In this document: positions 43,916 through 53,623 of the stretch, piece after piece
Numbering within the stretch: the first letter of the stretch is position 1
Layout of the letters: every line of letters starts with the position of its first letter
Source of the DNA: Empedobacter stercoris
GTDB taxonomy: Bacteria > Bacteroidota > Bacteroidia > Flavobacteriales > Weeksellaceae
Assembly: GCF_025244765.1 (NCBI RefSeq)
Contig: NZ_CP104209.1
Location: 1,804,501 to 1,868,500, forward strand
Direction of reading: 5' to 3'
DNA: 64,000 nucleotides
Program-made: the position numbers and the translations under genes
Notes under the pieces: generated by a model
What the model was told of the DNA's origin: nothing
Databases searched by the model: none
Seen by the model: the letters and a program-made list of their open reading frames with translations, nothing else

Positions 43916-46300
43916 TTATTTTCTTTTGAATAATTTACTCAAGAATGAATTGCCTTTGTTATGATTTTCTCCATAACCATAGCCGTAACCATAGCCATAA
44001 CCGTAACCTTTCGTAAAGTCAACGTCATTCACCACCATAGTCATATTCTGAAGTCGATCCTCTTTGTAAAGATCTCGTGGTATCGTCAACATACGTTTAT
44101 CCAAATAGTTTGCACGTACTATATACATCGTAATATCAGCGCTATCTGCAATTAACAACGTATCTGTAACCAAACTTACTGGTGCTGTATCAACCAACAC
44201 ATAATCGTAGTTTTCTTTTCCATAATTTATAATCTCTTCAAAACGACCATTCATTAATAATTCTGAAGGATTAGGCGCAATTTGTCCTGAATAAATCACA
44301 TCAAATTTATAATCGGCAGGGTGTTTAATGATGATGTCATCAACACTGATATCATTAGAAATCAAATATTCCGTTACCCCCTGTCTATTTCTGTATTGAT
44401 CAGCTATAGTTAAGTAATCCAATACTTTTGGACTACGAATATCTGCACCAATTAATAAAACTGATTTACCAGACATCGTTAAAATTTGAGCCAAGTTTGT
44501 TGAAACAAAAGTTTTACCTTCTCCACTTGTGGTTGATGTAACATAAATTGCTTTGGGATCAGTCGAATTTTTCAATAAGAAATTGACATTTGTTCTTAAA
44601 ATTCTAAACGCTTCTGCTGTACTCGAACTATCATTATGTTCTATAATTGTAATATCGCTCTTCGGAACTTGTCCAGCTATTGGAGCACCTACTGCATCTT
44701 CCACTTCTTCTTTTGAGTTTACATTATTATTTAATAACTTATAAATGTAAATAATTGAAAACGGAACAATCAAACCTAAAATCATTGCTCCCAATAAGAT
44801 AATATTCTTTTTAGGTGAAACTGGAATTTTAGAATCATAAGCAAAATCAATCACCTTAATATTGTCTGGTGTTGCAGCAGCTTTAATTTCGTTCTCTTCT
44901 CTTTTTTGTAATAAGAATAAGTATAAAGCTTCTACGATTTGTTGTTGTCTCGATATATCTCTAAAACCACGTTCTTGACTTGGTACTTTTTGTATTTTAC
45001 TTGCTATTTGGTTTTGTTTCGTCTGTATTGTATTTAAAGTCGTTTGAGTATTATTTCGATACAAACGCAAACTATTTTTTAAATTACTCTTAACATCGCT
45101 AATTTGCTCCTGTAATTTAACCACATTTGGATGTTCGTTTGTAACAGATTTTAACATATCTTCTTTCGTTAAAACCAATTCATTATACGAAGCAATTTGT
45201 GATGCAATTGTTTGATCTTGTAACCCAATATTAGTTGGTAAAAGATCTGTTTTGTTCGAATTTAAAGCTGAATTCATATAATCAACTAATTGTAGCTGAG
45301 TAGATGATTCTAATAATTTCTTTTCATTATCTGATGCATTTTGTAAGAAAATATTCGCTTCAGAAGTAACATCAGTAATGTTATTGCTTAATTTATAGCG
45401 TTCTAAATCTCTGTCAACACCTTGTAAATCGCCTGTAACAATATCTAACCTCGAATTGATAAATTTAGAAGTAGCTTCAGTCAATTTATTATTATCTGTA
45501 ACAAGATCTAAATTGTATTGATTAATCAAATCATTGATGAATTTTTTAGAAATTTTCGGTATTGTTCCTACTAAGCTAAAGTTAACAACTTTAGAATTTT
45601 TATCTGAATTGGGGTCAATCTGAATTTTATTTTTATAATAGTTTACAGTTTGATCTAGTGAATTTAATTGAATTAACAACTCAGCATCAACACTCTTTAC
45701 GATATTTTTGTTTGGACTAATAATGATATCACCAAAATCGGTACTAATCTTTTGTCCAAACGAATAGGTGTTGGATTCTTTTGTTTTCCTGTTCGTTAGT
45801 TGAAATTTGGTTGTTGATTCTATTTTAACATGCAGTTGTTCAGCTAAATCTTCTTTCAATTTATCTGCTTCATTCAAAAACAAAATTTTAATAGGCGATT
45901 CAGCAGCTGTCGTTTCTATCTCTACAATTCTACCAACATTAAAATAGCGAATATTGAAATTATTTTGTTCAACCACTTTAGAAATTAAACGTCTTGATTT
46001 CAGAATTTCGATTTGGTCACCAACTTCTGCATTAGAACTCGTACCAAAGATAGTTGCTGCATCTGCCAAACCGGCTAATTCACCCGCCGCTGATTCTTTC
46101 TCATTTAATAAGATTTTTGCAGAAACTTGATATTGTTTTTGTGTATATTTTAAATAAAATAACGCCCCTATAATGGCTACGATTAATCCCAAAACAAACC
46201 ATTTCCAATAATATAAATATTGCTCTAAAACTTGTCTAAGATTAATATTCTCTTCTTCTTCAAAAGAAGAGTTATTTGTCGAATTATTAATTTGATTCAT
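43916..46300 (-). CDS. Polysaccharide co-polymerase / tyrosine autokinase (Wzc type)
   Basis: Controls chain length and export of capsule or exopolysaccharide. 794 residues: Wzz domain with a first membrane helix at about 33-52, a long coiled-coil periplasmic region, a second helix near 500-520, then a BY-kinase domain with Walker A TSTTSGEGKTFVSTNLAQ (near 590), Walker A' VLLIGADIRSPK and Walker B YVLVDTAPV (near 700). The C-terminal tail has six Tyr in a GY repeat (near 770), matching the autophosphorylated tyrosine cluster of these kinases. Last gene of a three-gene unit, 1 bp after the Wza-like gene. Confidence 0.94.
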   Translation of the reverse strand: MNQINNSTNNSSFEEEENINLRQVLEQYLYYWKWFVLGLIVAIIGALFYLKYTQKQYQVSAKILLNEKESAAGELAGLADAATIFGTSSNAEVGDQIEILKSRRLISKVVEQNNFNIRYFNVGRIVEIETTAAESPIKILFLNEADKLKEDLAEQLHVKIESTTKFQLTNRKTKESNTYSFGQKISTDFGDIIISPNKNIVKSVDAELLIQLNSLDQTVNYYKNKIQIDPNSDKNSKVVNFSLVGTIPKISKKFINDLINQYNLDLVTDNNKLTEATSKFINSRLDIVTGDLQGVDRDLERYKLSNNITDVTSEANIFLQNASDNEKKLLESSTQLQLVDYMNSALNSNKTDLLPTNIGLQDQTIASQIASYNELVLTKEDMLKSVTNEHPNVVKLQEQISDVKSNLKNSLRLYRNNTQTTLNTIQTKQNQIASKIQKVPSQERGFRDISRQQQIVEALYLFLLQKREENEIKAAATPDNIKVIDFAYDSKIPVSPKKNIILLGAMILGLIVPFSIIYIYKLLNNNVNSKEEVEDAVGAPIAGQVPKSDITIIEHNDSSSTAEAFRILRTNVNFLLKNSTDPKAIYVTSTTSGEGKTFVSTNLAQILTMSGKSVLLIGADIRSPKVLDYLTIADQYRNRQGVTEYLISNDISVDDIIIKHPADYKFDVIYSGQIAPNPSELLMNGRFEEIINYGKENYDYVLVDTAPVSLVTDTLLIADSADITMYIVRANYLDKRMLTIPRDLYKEDRLQNMTMVVNDVDFTKGYGYGYGYGYGYGENHNKGNSFLSKLFKRK

Positions 46301-46301
46301 C

Positions 46302-47066
46302 TTACCTTGTTAAAACAGAAATTACAGAAATAATAACACCTGCCATCGAAATCCATAACGAATAGTTAGGTGTAAATTTTGATGCAGAAACTTGAGCTGA
46401 ATTTGGTTCAACATAAACAACGTCATTTTGTGCTAAATAATAAACAGGTGAATTGAGCGCAGACTCAGAAGTTAAATCAACATTATAACGTTGTTTCACG
46501 CCATTACTTTCTCTAATCACCGTTACATTTTCTCGTTTCCCTTTAATGGTAAGATCTCCAGCCATACCTAAAGCATCCAAAAGTGTGATTCTTTCTGTCG
46601 GAACAATAAAACTTCCTGGATGAGAAACTTCGCCTAAAACGCTAATTCTAAAGTTGACGAAATTCACATTTACACCAGGATTAACCACATATTTACTAAC
46701 TTTGTTTTTAATTGTTTCAATCGCTTGACTTCTTGTTAAACCTGCCAATTTGACATTGCCAACCATTGGTAAACTAATATTTCCATTCTCATCAACAGTA
46801 TAAGTTGGACTGTATGGAGATATTGAATTACTACTCGCTGTATTCTGATTATTACGCATTTGATTAAAAGGAGCCACTGCAGCAACATCAGCTGCTGAAA
46901 TAACAATTGCTAATTGATCGGTTGGTTGTATTTTCGGTGTAAACTGTTCAAAGCTGGTTGTTAATTGCTCTTGGTTTTGAAAATAGACGATTTCTTTTCT
47001 TGAACCACATGAAGTGATGATGACGAAAGAAAAGAAACATAAAAATTGGAAAATTTTATTTTTCAT
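46302..47066 (-). CDS. Polysaccharide export outer-membrane lipoprotein (Wza type)
   Basis: 254 residues. Lipobox ITSC-G places the mature protein in the outer membrane. It contains the polysaccharide export domain (IQPTDQLAIVISA ... YTVDENGNISLPMVGNVKLAGLTRSQAIETI) and a SLBB-like domain (ISVLGEVSHPGSFIVPTERITLLDALGMAGDLTIKG), and ends in a hydrophobic segment. It overlaps the dehydratase gene by 11 bp and precedes the Wzc-like gene by 1 bp, so the pair likely forms the trans-envelope export channel. Confidence 0.94.
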   Translation of the reverse strand: MKNKIFQFLCFFSFVIITSCGSRKEIVYFQNQEQLTTSFEQFTPKIQPTDQLAIVISAADVAAVAPFNQMRNNQNTASSNSISPYSPTYTVDENGNISLPMVGNVKLAGLTRSQAIETIKNKVSKYVVNPGVNVNFVNFRISVLGEVSHPGSFIVPTERITLLDALGMAGDLTIKGKRENVTVIRESNGVKQRYNVDLTSESALNSPVYYLAQNDVVYVEPNSAQVSASKFTPNYSLWISMAGVIISVISVLTR

Positions 47067-48996
47067 ATATTACATTATCAAGTTTTTCAAATTCTGAGTT
47101 TTGAGATTTAAATTCGGGTACAATTTCTTTTATTTTTGCCACTAATTGCATCACTTGCTCATGTTTTTCTATAGTTGAGGACATGGTACACAATTCTTCA
47201 ATTAGTTTTTTATTATCATGGCATTTGTCTGTATTCACTTTAGCAATCATTATCTTTTCATGATGCGTTTTGATTGTATTCTCATCATTGGCTAACAATT
47301 CTTCATAAATTTTTTCACCTGGACGCAAACCTACAATTTTTATATCAATTTCTTCAGGATATTTGTACCCACTTAGTCGAATCATTCGTTTAGCTAAGTC
47401 AATTATTTTCATTGATTCTCCCATGTCAAAAACAAAGATCTCTCCTCCTTTTCCCATAATTGCAGCTTCCAAAACAAGTTGACATGCTTCAGGGATAGTC
47501 ATGAAAAAACGGGTAATATCTGGATGAGTAACCGTTAAAGGTCCTCCATGCTCTAACTGTCTTTTAAACAAAGGAATAACTGATCCATTTGATCCTAAAA
47601 CGTTACCGAATCGAGTGACAATATAATTGGTTTTCGATTTTTCATTAATACAATTAACATAAATCTCTGCAACACGTTTTGTTGCACCCATTACGTTAGT
47701 CGGATTAACTGCTTTATCTGTTGAAACCATTACAAATTTTTCAGCACCAAAATCGTTCGCCAAATCAGCTATTATTTTCGTTCCATAAACGTTGGTATTG
47801 ATAGCTTCGTAAGGAAATTTTTCCATCAACGGAACATGTTTATAGGCTGCTGCATGGAAAATAATTTGTGGACGATATTTGTCAAATAAACTTAACATAC
47901 GTTTTCGGTCGCGTACGCTCGAAACAATGTAGTCTATTCTGTTTTGTTTATCATCAGATAGGTCGTTTTTTAAATATTGTTGAATATCATATAAAGCTGA
48001 TTCGGCGTGATCAATCAAAATTAATTGATCAAAATCCATCATAGCAATTTGTCGTGAAATTTCACTCCCTATAGACCCTGCAGCCCCTGTCACTAAAACA
48101 ATTTTACCTTTAATTTCTTTATTGATAATGGGATTGTTTAGTTGGATAGACTCTCTTCCTAATAAGTCTTCAATTTTCAATTGTTTGATCTGAGCTGGTT
48201 TATAAGTTCCGTCAATCCAATTGGAAATTGGAGGGATTATTTTAATTTTAACAGGTAAATCTTCAACTGATTTTGAAAGTTTCAACAATTGATTGGTTTT
48301 GATATTCTGAATAGAAATAATGACTTCAGTGATATCATTTCTATCGATGAACTTTTCAGTGATATCATGAATAGAATATATTTTCACTCCATCGATAAAA
48401 GTTCCTACCTTAGAGGTGTTATCATCAATAAAACCAATGACTTTGTAGTTAAATTGTGTGTCATTTTGCAGAATATCTCTCGTAATTAGTCCAGAATCTC
48501 CCGCTCCATAGATTAGAATTCTTTGCACAGCTTTATTCTTCGAAAAGAAATAATCATAAATCCATTTATAGTACAATCTTGCAATCACCATAATAACTGT
48601 GGTGATAAATAAATGGACAAAAATTACAGAATACGACATTCTAAAAACATACATTAAACCAGAAGTGTCAGGTAAATTCTGTTCAATAATTTGTCTAAAA
48701 ACAAATGAGATGAAAAATAGAATTAAGAATGCTGTAGCATTAGACACGAAGACATTTTCCGCATCCTTTAGACCCGTTTTCTTTACAACACCTTTGTAGG
48801 TTTTGAAATAGATAAAACACAACGCATAGACAAATGTTATGAAAGGTAACTTATAAAAGAGCCTTTCTACACTAAATGTGTCTAAAAAACTGTTTAGGAT
48901 AAAGTTACTTACAATGTAACTGACCAAAACAATTAATATGTCTATCACTAATACTACCCATCTTGGCGTATTAAAGTGTTGATTAAAGGGATTCAA
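47056..48996 (-). CDS. Membrane-bound UDP-sugar 4,6-dehydratase (PglF/WbpM/CapD type)
   Basis: 646 residues. Four N-terminal helices (about 10-135), a Rossmann CoA-binding-like domain (ILIYGAGDSGLI, near 165), and an SDR domain with LVTGAAGSIGSE (near 300) and the substituted catalytic segment STDKAVNPTNVMGATKR, where Met replaces the usual Tyr of YxxxK, as in long-form dehydratases. It likely makes the 4-keto-6-deoxy intermediate from UDP-GlcNAc for surface glycans. The apparent start is a TTG at 48996; no ATG lies nearby. A DegT-type aminotransferase that could act on its product is encoded at 56.8-57.9 kb. Confidence 0.93.
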   Translation of the reverse strand: MNPFNQHFNTPRWVVLVIDILIVLVSYIVSNFILNSFLDTFSVERLFYKLPFITFVYALCFIYFKTYKGVVKKTGLKDAENVFVSNATAFLILFFISFVFRQIIEQNLPDTSGLMYVFRMSYSVIFVHLFITTVIMVIARLYYKWIYDYFFSKNKAVQRILIYGAGDSGLITRDILQNDTQFNYKVIGFIDDNTSKVGTFIDGVKIYSIHDITEKFIDRNDITEVIISIQNIKTNQLLKLSKSVEDLPVKIKIIPPISNWIDGTYKPAQIKQLKIEDLLGRESIQLNNPIINKEIKGKIVLVTGAAGSIGSEISRQIAMMDFDQLILIDHAESALYDIQQYLKNDLSDDKQNRIDYIVSSVRDRKRMLSLFDKYRPQIIFHAAAYKHVPLMEKFPYEAINTNVYGTKIIADLANDFGAEKFVMVSTDKAVNPTNVMGATKRVAEIYVNCINEKSKTNYIVTRFGNVLGSNGSVIPLFKRQLEHGGPLTVTHPDITRFFMTIPEACQLVLEAAIMGKGGEIFVFDMGESMKIIDLAKRMIRLSGYKYPEEIDIKIVGLRPGEKIYEELLANDENTIKTHHEKIMIAKVNTDKCHDNKKLIEELCTMSSTIEKHEQVMQLVAKIKEIVPEFKSQNSEFEKLDNVIYEK

Positions 48997-49035
48997 TATT
49001 ATAGTAATTTAAGTGGTGGTAAAGATAAAAAAAAA

Positions 49036-49080
49036 AATCAGGAATAGACAGCCCTCAATTGGAAAAATCTACCCCTGATT
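49036..49080 (-). terminator. Terminator after the OmpA-family gene
   Basis: Arms AATCAGG/CCTGATT reinforced inside by TAGA/TCTA across a 2x2 internal loop, with a long terminal loop; on the minus strand it runs into a T-rich tract of about 11. Confidence 0.65.
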
Positions 49081-49099
49081 AAATTTTATTTTAGAAAAA

Positions 49100-50368
49100 T
49101 TATTTTACTCTGAAAACAACTCTTCTTGCTAATTGATGAGATGAAACTTGAGAGTTTTTGAACTCTTTATCTTCACCTTCACCTATTGTAGTTAATTGAG
49201 ATGCGTTAGCGCCTTGATTAACTAAAATAGCTTTTACATTTTCTGCTCTTCTACGAGATAAATCTTTATTGAAAGCATCACCTCCTACTGGATCAGCAAA
49301 ACCTAAAATGTCAATTTGAGCATTTGGTTTAGCTTTTAAGTATTCAGATACAAATTTGATACCTCCAACTGATTGTTGGTATGGTTTATCCGAATTGTAA
49401 TCAAAGTATACATTGATGATACCAGAGTTGATCATTTGCTCTAAGAAATCAGCATCGTTAACGATTGTTGTATTTCCTCCAGCATTTTCTTTGATGTATT
49501 CTTCAATATTATCTGGAATACCATTCCCATTGTGGTCAATTGTAACACCTTTAGTATCAACAACTGCTCCTGGAGCTGAATCTGGCTCTTGATCTAAATA
49601 ATCAGCAACACCATCTCCATCAGAATCTTTTAACATTTGTTCAATGGTTGCAATACGTTCTTCTAAATCTGCACGAGATGGTTCATACACCCAATCCGCG
49701 TGTTTTTCATTTTTACCTAAGTAAAATGTTAAACCTAATGTCGCGTTCCATAAAGAACCATCAAACCCTCTACTTGCAGAAGTATTAGATGACTGTCCGT
49801 CCCATGTTGTTTTTTGACGAATAGTTTTTGAATAAGATAAATCTCCTGTTAAAACAAGTCTATTTGTCAATTTAACTTGTGGAGTTAAACCTAATGAAAC
49901 TAATCCCATTTCGTCGTTATCATCTAATAAGCCAGATGATTCTCCCTTAGTAGCATCATTGTTCATAAAACCATAACCAACACCACCATGAGCTAATAAC
50001 CCAAACGTGTTTGTCCAAGTTTCAAAATTCATCATTCGTCCTAAGTTAGCAACTCCTGATAAATCAACACGGTAGAAATTTGATCTAAAATGTTTAGAAC
50101 CTTCTCCTTCCTTCAAACGGTCATAACCACCTGATAATTTAAGACCAAATTTGTTGTTAAACATATAACGAATACCAAAGTTTACATTATAAAAACTTGG
50201 AGTTTCATTATAGTATCCATTTGTAAATGGAACTGTAGCCTTATTTGCACCAGCTTGTGCTTCAATAGACCACTTGTTGTAATCGTTGTTAACTGTTTCA
50301 GTTACTTCTTGCGCTTGAGCAAAAATCCCTAATCCAATTACACTTAATAGGTATGAAATCTTTTTCAT
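49100..50368 (-). CDS. OmpA-family outer-membrane protein
   Basis: 422 residues from the ATG at 50368, which gives the signal peptide MKKISYLLSVIGLGIFAQA-Q; the longer frame from 50440 would hide it. Beta-barrel-like N-terminal half (NVNFGIRYMFNNKFGLKLSGGYDRL and similar strands), then calcium-binding thrombospondin-type repeats (DSDGDGVADYLDQEPDS, DHNGNGIPDNIEEY, near 265-300), then a C-terminal OmpA domain (YFDYNSDKPY...LDILGFADPVGG...DLSRRRAENVKAIL) that holds peptidoglycan. Structural anchor between outer membrane and cell wall. Confidence 0.93.
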   Translation of the reverse strand: MKKISYLLSVIGLGIFAQAQEVTETVNNDYNKWSIEAQAGANKATVPFTNGYYNETPSFYNVNFGIRYMFNNKFGLKLSGGYDRLKEGEGSKHFRSNFYRVDLSGVANLGRMMNFETWTNTFGLLAHGGVGYGFMNNDATKGESSGLLDDNDEMGLVSLGLTPQVKLTNRLVLTGDLSYSKTIRQKTTWDGQSSNTSASRGFDGSLWNATLGLTFYLGKNEKHADWVYEPSRADLEERIATIEQMLKDSDGDGVADYLDQEPDSAPGAVVDTKGVTIDHNGNGIPDNIEEYIKENAGGNTTIVNDADFLEQMINSGIINVYFDYNSDKPYQQSVGGIKFVSEYLKAKPNAQIDILGFADPVGGDAFNKDLSRRRAENVKAILVNQGANASQLTTIGEGEDKEFKNSQVSSHQLARRVVFRVK

Positions 50369-50584
50369 GAGGATATATTTAATTACAAAAATTATATAAA
50401 TACTTAATAACGAATGAATAATTTGCCTAAAAAAAACCAATAACTAACTAAAATCATGTTTTCTGAAATTATTAAACGTGTTAAAAATTAGTACAATAAC
50501 TGTGCCGAAATTAATTTTCATTTTTCTTATACCATGTTTGAATCATTTAAATTATTTTTGCATAAATATTTCCCAAAACAAACA

Positions 50585-51520
50585 ATGGAACAATCAGCAT
50601 TTCTTTTTTCAACAAGAGGATCAGTAGATTTGGCACAAAAAATTGCCGATTATTATGGTCAAGAACTTGGTAAATCTAAAATTGTAGAATTTAGTGACGG
50701 AGAGTTCGTACCCGCTTTCGAACAACCTATTCGTGGAGCTCGTGTTTTCTTAATCGGTTCTACAATGCAACCAACAGACAATTTAATGGAATTACTTTTG
50801 ATGTGTGATGCTGCAAAACGCGCTTCAGCAAAAAGTATTACTGTCGTTATTCCTTACTTTGGTTTTGCTCGTCAAGACCGTAAAGATGCACCCCGCGTGC
50901 CAATTGGAGCAAAATTAGTAGCAAAAATGTTAATGACAGCAGGTGCTACACGTGTAATGACAATGGATTTACATGCCGATCAAATTCAAGGATTTTTTGA
51001 AATCCCTGTTGATCATTTGTTTGCTTCTACCATTTTTGTAGAGTACATCAAAGGATTAGGTTTAGATGATATTTGTATCGCTTCTCCAGACATGGGAGGT
51101 GCAAAACGCGCTAATACCTATGCAAAATACCTGAATGCAGATATTGTAATTTGTCACAAAGAACGTAAAATTGCAAATCATGTTGATAGCATGATGTTAA
51201 TCGGAGAGGTAGAAGGTAAGAATGTTATCTTAGTAGATGATATGATTGATACAGCTGGAACTTTAGCAAAAGCAGCAGAATTAATCATGTCAAAAGGTGC
51301 AAAATCTGTTCGTGCAATTGCTACTCATGGTGTCTTATCAGGACCTGCTTATGAGCGTCTTGAGAACTCGATGTTAACGGAAATTGCAATAACTGATAGT
51401 ATTCCATTAAAAAATAATAGCACAACTAAAATAAAAGTGTTATCTTGCGCTCCGCTTTTTGCTGATGTTATGCATTTAGTACACAGCAATAAATCTATTA
51501 GCCAACGTTTTGTTATCTAA
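50585..51520 (+). CDS. prs: Ribose-phosphate pyrophosphokinase
   Basis: Makes PRPP from ribose 5-phosphate and ATP for nucleotide, His and Trp synthesis. Start chosen at ATG 50585 (MEQSAFLFSTRGSVDLA), giving 311 residues like other Prs proteins; a frame start at 50534 adds 17 unlikely residues upstream of a TATTTTTG box (50553-50560). Motifs: PYFGFARQDRKDAPR (flexible ATP loop), MTMDLHADQIQGFF, and the PRPP loop VDDMIDTAGTLAKAA. It is followed after 45 bp by rplY, a pairing common in bacteria. Confidence 0.95.
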   Translation: MEQSAFLFSTRGSVDLAQKIADYYGQELGKSKIVEFSDGEFVPAFEQPIRGARVFLIGSTMQPTDNLMELLLMCDAAKRASAKSITVVIPYFGFARQDRKDAPRVPIGAKLVAKMLMTAGATRVMTMDLHADQIQGFFEIPVDHLFASTIFVEYIKGLGLDDICIASPDMGGAKRANTYAKYLNADIVICHKERKIANHVDSMMLIGEVEGKNVILVDDMIDTAGTLAKAAELIMSKGAKSVRAIATHGVLSGPAYERLENSMLTEIAITDSIPLKNNSTTKIKVLSCAPLFADVMHLVHSNKSISQRFVI

Positions 51521-51565
51521 TGATTTAGCTTAAAATTAAATTATTTTTATTATATACATATTATT

Positions 51566-52150
51566 ATGAAGTCAATTACAATTCAAGGTGTGAAAAGAGA
51601 AGACTTAGGTAAAGTGGCAACACGTAACCTACGTAATGCTGAACAAGTACCTTGTGTGGTTTACGGTTCAGGAGAGCCTATCCACTTTTCAGCTGAAGAA
51701 AAAGCATTCAAATCATTAGTCTATACTCCAGAAGCTCACACTGTGACGATCGAGTTAGCTGACGGTGCTAAAGTTCAAGCAATTTTACAAGACATCCAAT
51801 TTCACCCAGTAACAGATAGAATCTTACACGTAGATTTCTACCAATTAAGTGATGACAAAGCTGTAACAATGGAAGTTCCTGTTCGTTTAGTAGGACGTGC
51901 TCGTGGTTTAGTAGCTGGTGGGGTTTTACGTTTCAACATGCGTAAATTAAAAGTTCGTGCTATTCCAGCAAACTTACCTGATGAAATCGAAATCGATATT
52001 ACACCAATGAGAATTGGTCACAAAATGTATGTTGAATCATTGAAAAATGATAAGTATACTTTCGCACATCCAGATAACGCAGTAGTAGTAGCTATTCGTA
52101 CTTCTCGTAATGCTGTTAAGGATGCTGATCAAGATGAAGACGAAGAATAA
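51566..52150 (+). CDS. rplY: 50S ribosomal protein L25 (long TL5/CTC form)
   Basis: 194 residues. The N-terminal 5S-rRNA-binding domain ([34 protein letters not shown]) is followed by the extra beta domain of CTC/TL5 proteins and an acidic tail (DADQDEDEE). Cotranscribed with prs and closed by a strong terminator. Confidence 0.95.
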   Translation: MKSITIQGVKREDLGKVATRNLRNAEQVPCVVYGSGEPIHFSAEEKAFKSLVYTPEAHTVTIELADGAKVQAILQDIQFHPVTDRILHVDFYQLSDDKAVTMEVPVRLVGRARGLVAGGVLRFNMRKLKVRAIPANLPDEIEIDITPMRIGHKMYVESLKNDKYTFAHPDNAVVVAIRTSRNAVKDADQDEDEE

Positions 52151-52173
52151 AATCTATTCTTTTTCAAATAAAC

Positions 52174-52203
52174 AAAAAATCCACTCAATTGAGTGGATTT
52201 TTT
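52174..52203 (+). terminator. Bidirectional terminator after rplY
   Basis: Stem AAAAAATCCACTC/GAGTGGATTTTTT with an AATT loop. It probably once served both rplY and convergent pheS; the foreign sul2 block now lies between this terminator and pheS. Confidence 0.92.
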
Positions 52204-52234
52204 GTTTTCTATAAACTTTTTTCTGATTATCCGT

Positions 52235-52729
52235 TTATGCACCTGTTATATTCGCAATTACTAGTCTGTCAAAGAGTTTGTCTCCAAAATACCGTCTGTT
52301 TAATTTGTAAATAAACTCGTTGAGATACAACTGTAAGTATTTCCTTTTGATTTTATGGTAGTTGCCCAGCAATGTCCGTTTTGCATTACTGATTGCGATA
52401 TGCACCCATTTGAGTGTTTCCTTGGTGGTTTTGGCGTCTGATTTCTCGGTGACGTGCAATTCCACCAGATCGGAGATGTCAACGTAAGAAGTGCTTTTGT
52501 CCGAAAATACGATGGCATCATCCTCCATGCAGTCCCTGACCACGCCGTTGATTCCTTCACTTTGATGGCTATCCAGTACCCTGGCCTTGAAATAACGCAC
52601 ATGCTTCTCCTTTTTGCCCGTTTCGATATCTTCCAACGGGGTGCTTTCGGCCATCACCGCAACGTTCTGCTTTCCCTCGGCTCCCCGGCCACGTGTACCC
52701 TTGCCTCGCTCGATTTCCTTACTGGCCAC
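52235..52729 (-). pseudogene. 5'-truncated IS1595-family (ISXO2-like) transposase
   Basis: 164 codons covering only the C-terminal half of a DDE transposase: RGRGAEGKQNVAVMAE, a DDAIVFSDKSTSYVDI segment with the second Asp, and the family ending KRTLLGNYHKIKRKYLQLYLNEFIYKLNRRY. The N-terminal zinc-ribbon region and the first catalytic Asp of the usual ~300-residue protein are absent. The fragment begins 7 bp after the sul2 stop, so the recombination junction lies at about 52730-52736. GC content is clearly above the host average. No terminal inverted repeat pair was found around the block. Not functional as a transposase. Confidence 0.85.
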
Positions 52730-52736
52730 CGAAAAG

Positions 52737-53552
52737 TTAACGAATTCTTGCGGTTTCTTTCAGCGCCGCCAATACCGCCAGCCCGTCGCGCAAGGGGCGC
52801 GGCTCGTGTGTGCGGATGAAGTCAGCTCCACCTGCGGCGGCGGCAAGCTCTGCAGCGAGTGTCGCGGCCCCGACATCCCCCGGACCACGGCCTGTGAGCG
52901 CGCGCAGAAAGGATTTGCGCGAAACAGACAGAAGCACCGGCAAATCGAAGCGCAGCCGCAATTCATCGAACCGCGCCAGCACCGAGAGCGAGGTTTCGGG
53001 AGCAGCCCCCAGAAAAAACCCCATGCCGGGATCAAGGACAAGGCGGTTGCGTTTGATACCGGCACCCGTCAGCGCCGCGATGCGCGCGTCAAAGAACGCC
53101 GCAATGTGATCCATGATGTCGCCAGCGGGTGCCTCGCGCCGATCTGCCTGCCCGTCTTGCACCGAATGCATAACGACGAGTTTGGCAGATGATTTCGCCA
53201 ATTGCGGATAGAACGCAGCGTCTGGAAAACCGCGAATATCATTGAGATAGGCCACACCACGCGACAAGGCATAGGCTTGCGTCGCGGGTTGATAACTGTC
53301 GAGCGAGACGGGAATGCCATCTGCCTTGAGCGCGTCCAGCACCGGCGCGATACGCGCGATTTCTGTGTCGGACGAAACAGGCGCGGCGTCGGGATTGCTG
53401 GATGCCGGACCGAGGTCGATCACATCTGCCCCCTCGGCCATCAGCTTACGCGCCTGCGCAATGGCTGCGTCTGGCGCCAGATACCGGCCTCCATCGGAGA
53501 AACTGTCCGAGGTTATGTTGACGATGCCGAAAATGATGAGCGATTTATTCAT
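52737..53552 (-). CDS. sul2: Sulfonamide-resistant dihydropteroate synthase Sul2
   Basis: 271 residues, the length of Sul2, and as far as recalled identical or nearly so to the widely spread enzyme. It makes dihydropteroate for folate synthesis but discriminates against sulfonamides. DHPS motifs: IFGIVNITSDSFSDGGRY, GADVIDLGPASSNPDA, PVSLDSYQPATQ, YLNDIRGFPD, LVLDPGMGFFLG and SVSRKSFLRA. GC is above 60% against roughly one third around it, with GCG/CGC-rich codons, so it is recently acquired. It lies 71 bp after pheS on the same strand with no visible terminator or clear host-type promoter between. No strA/strB, ISCR2 or integron parts are seen beside it. Confidence 0.97.
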   Translation of the reverse strand: MNKSLIIFGIVNITSDSFSDGGRYLAPDAAIAQARKLMAEGADVIDLGPASSNPDAAPVSSDTEIARIAPVLDALKADGIPVSLDSYQPATQAYALSRGVAYLNDIRGFPDAAFYPQLAKSSAKLVVMHSVQDGQADRREAPAGDIMDHIAAFFDARIAALTGAGIKRNRLVLDPGMGFFLGAAPETSLSVLARFDELRLRFDLPVLLSVSRKSFLRALTGRGPGDVGAATLAAELAAAAGGADFIRTHEPRPLRDGLAVLAALKETARIR

Positions 53553-53623
53553 GGGGGCTTCTATAATAATACCTAAAATCCGCAGGTAGTTAATTAGGAT
53601 GTTTAAAGATTCTGATAACTTTT

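Noticed and set aside
43960-44010. Short-period repeat considered as a CRISPR or tandem satellite
   Set aside because: It is the in-frame GY codon run of the Wzc tail; no spacers or cas genes exist in the window.
52454-53589. Several long open frames opposite or overlapping sul2
   Set aside because: High GC suppresses stop codons; these are shadows of sul2 and the transposase fragment with no recognisable protein features.
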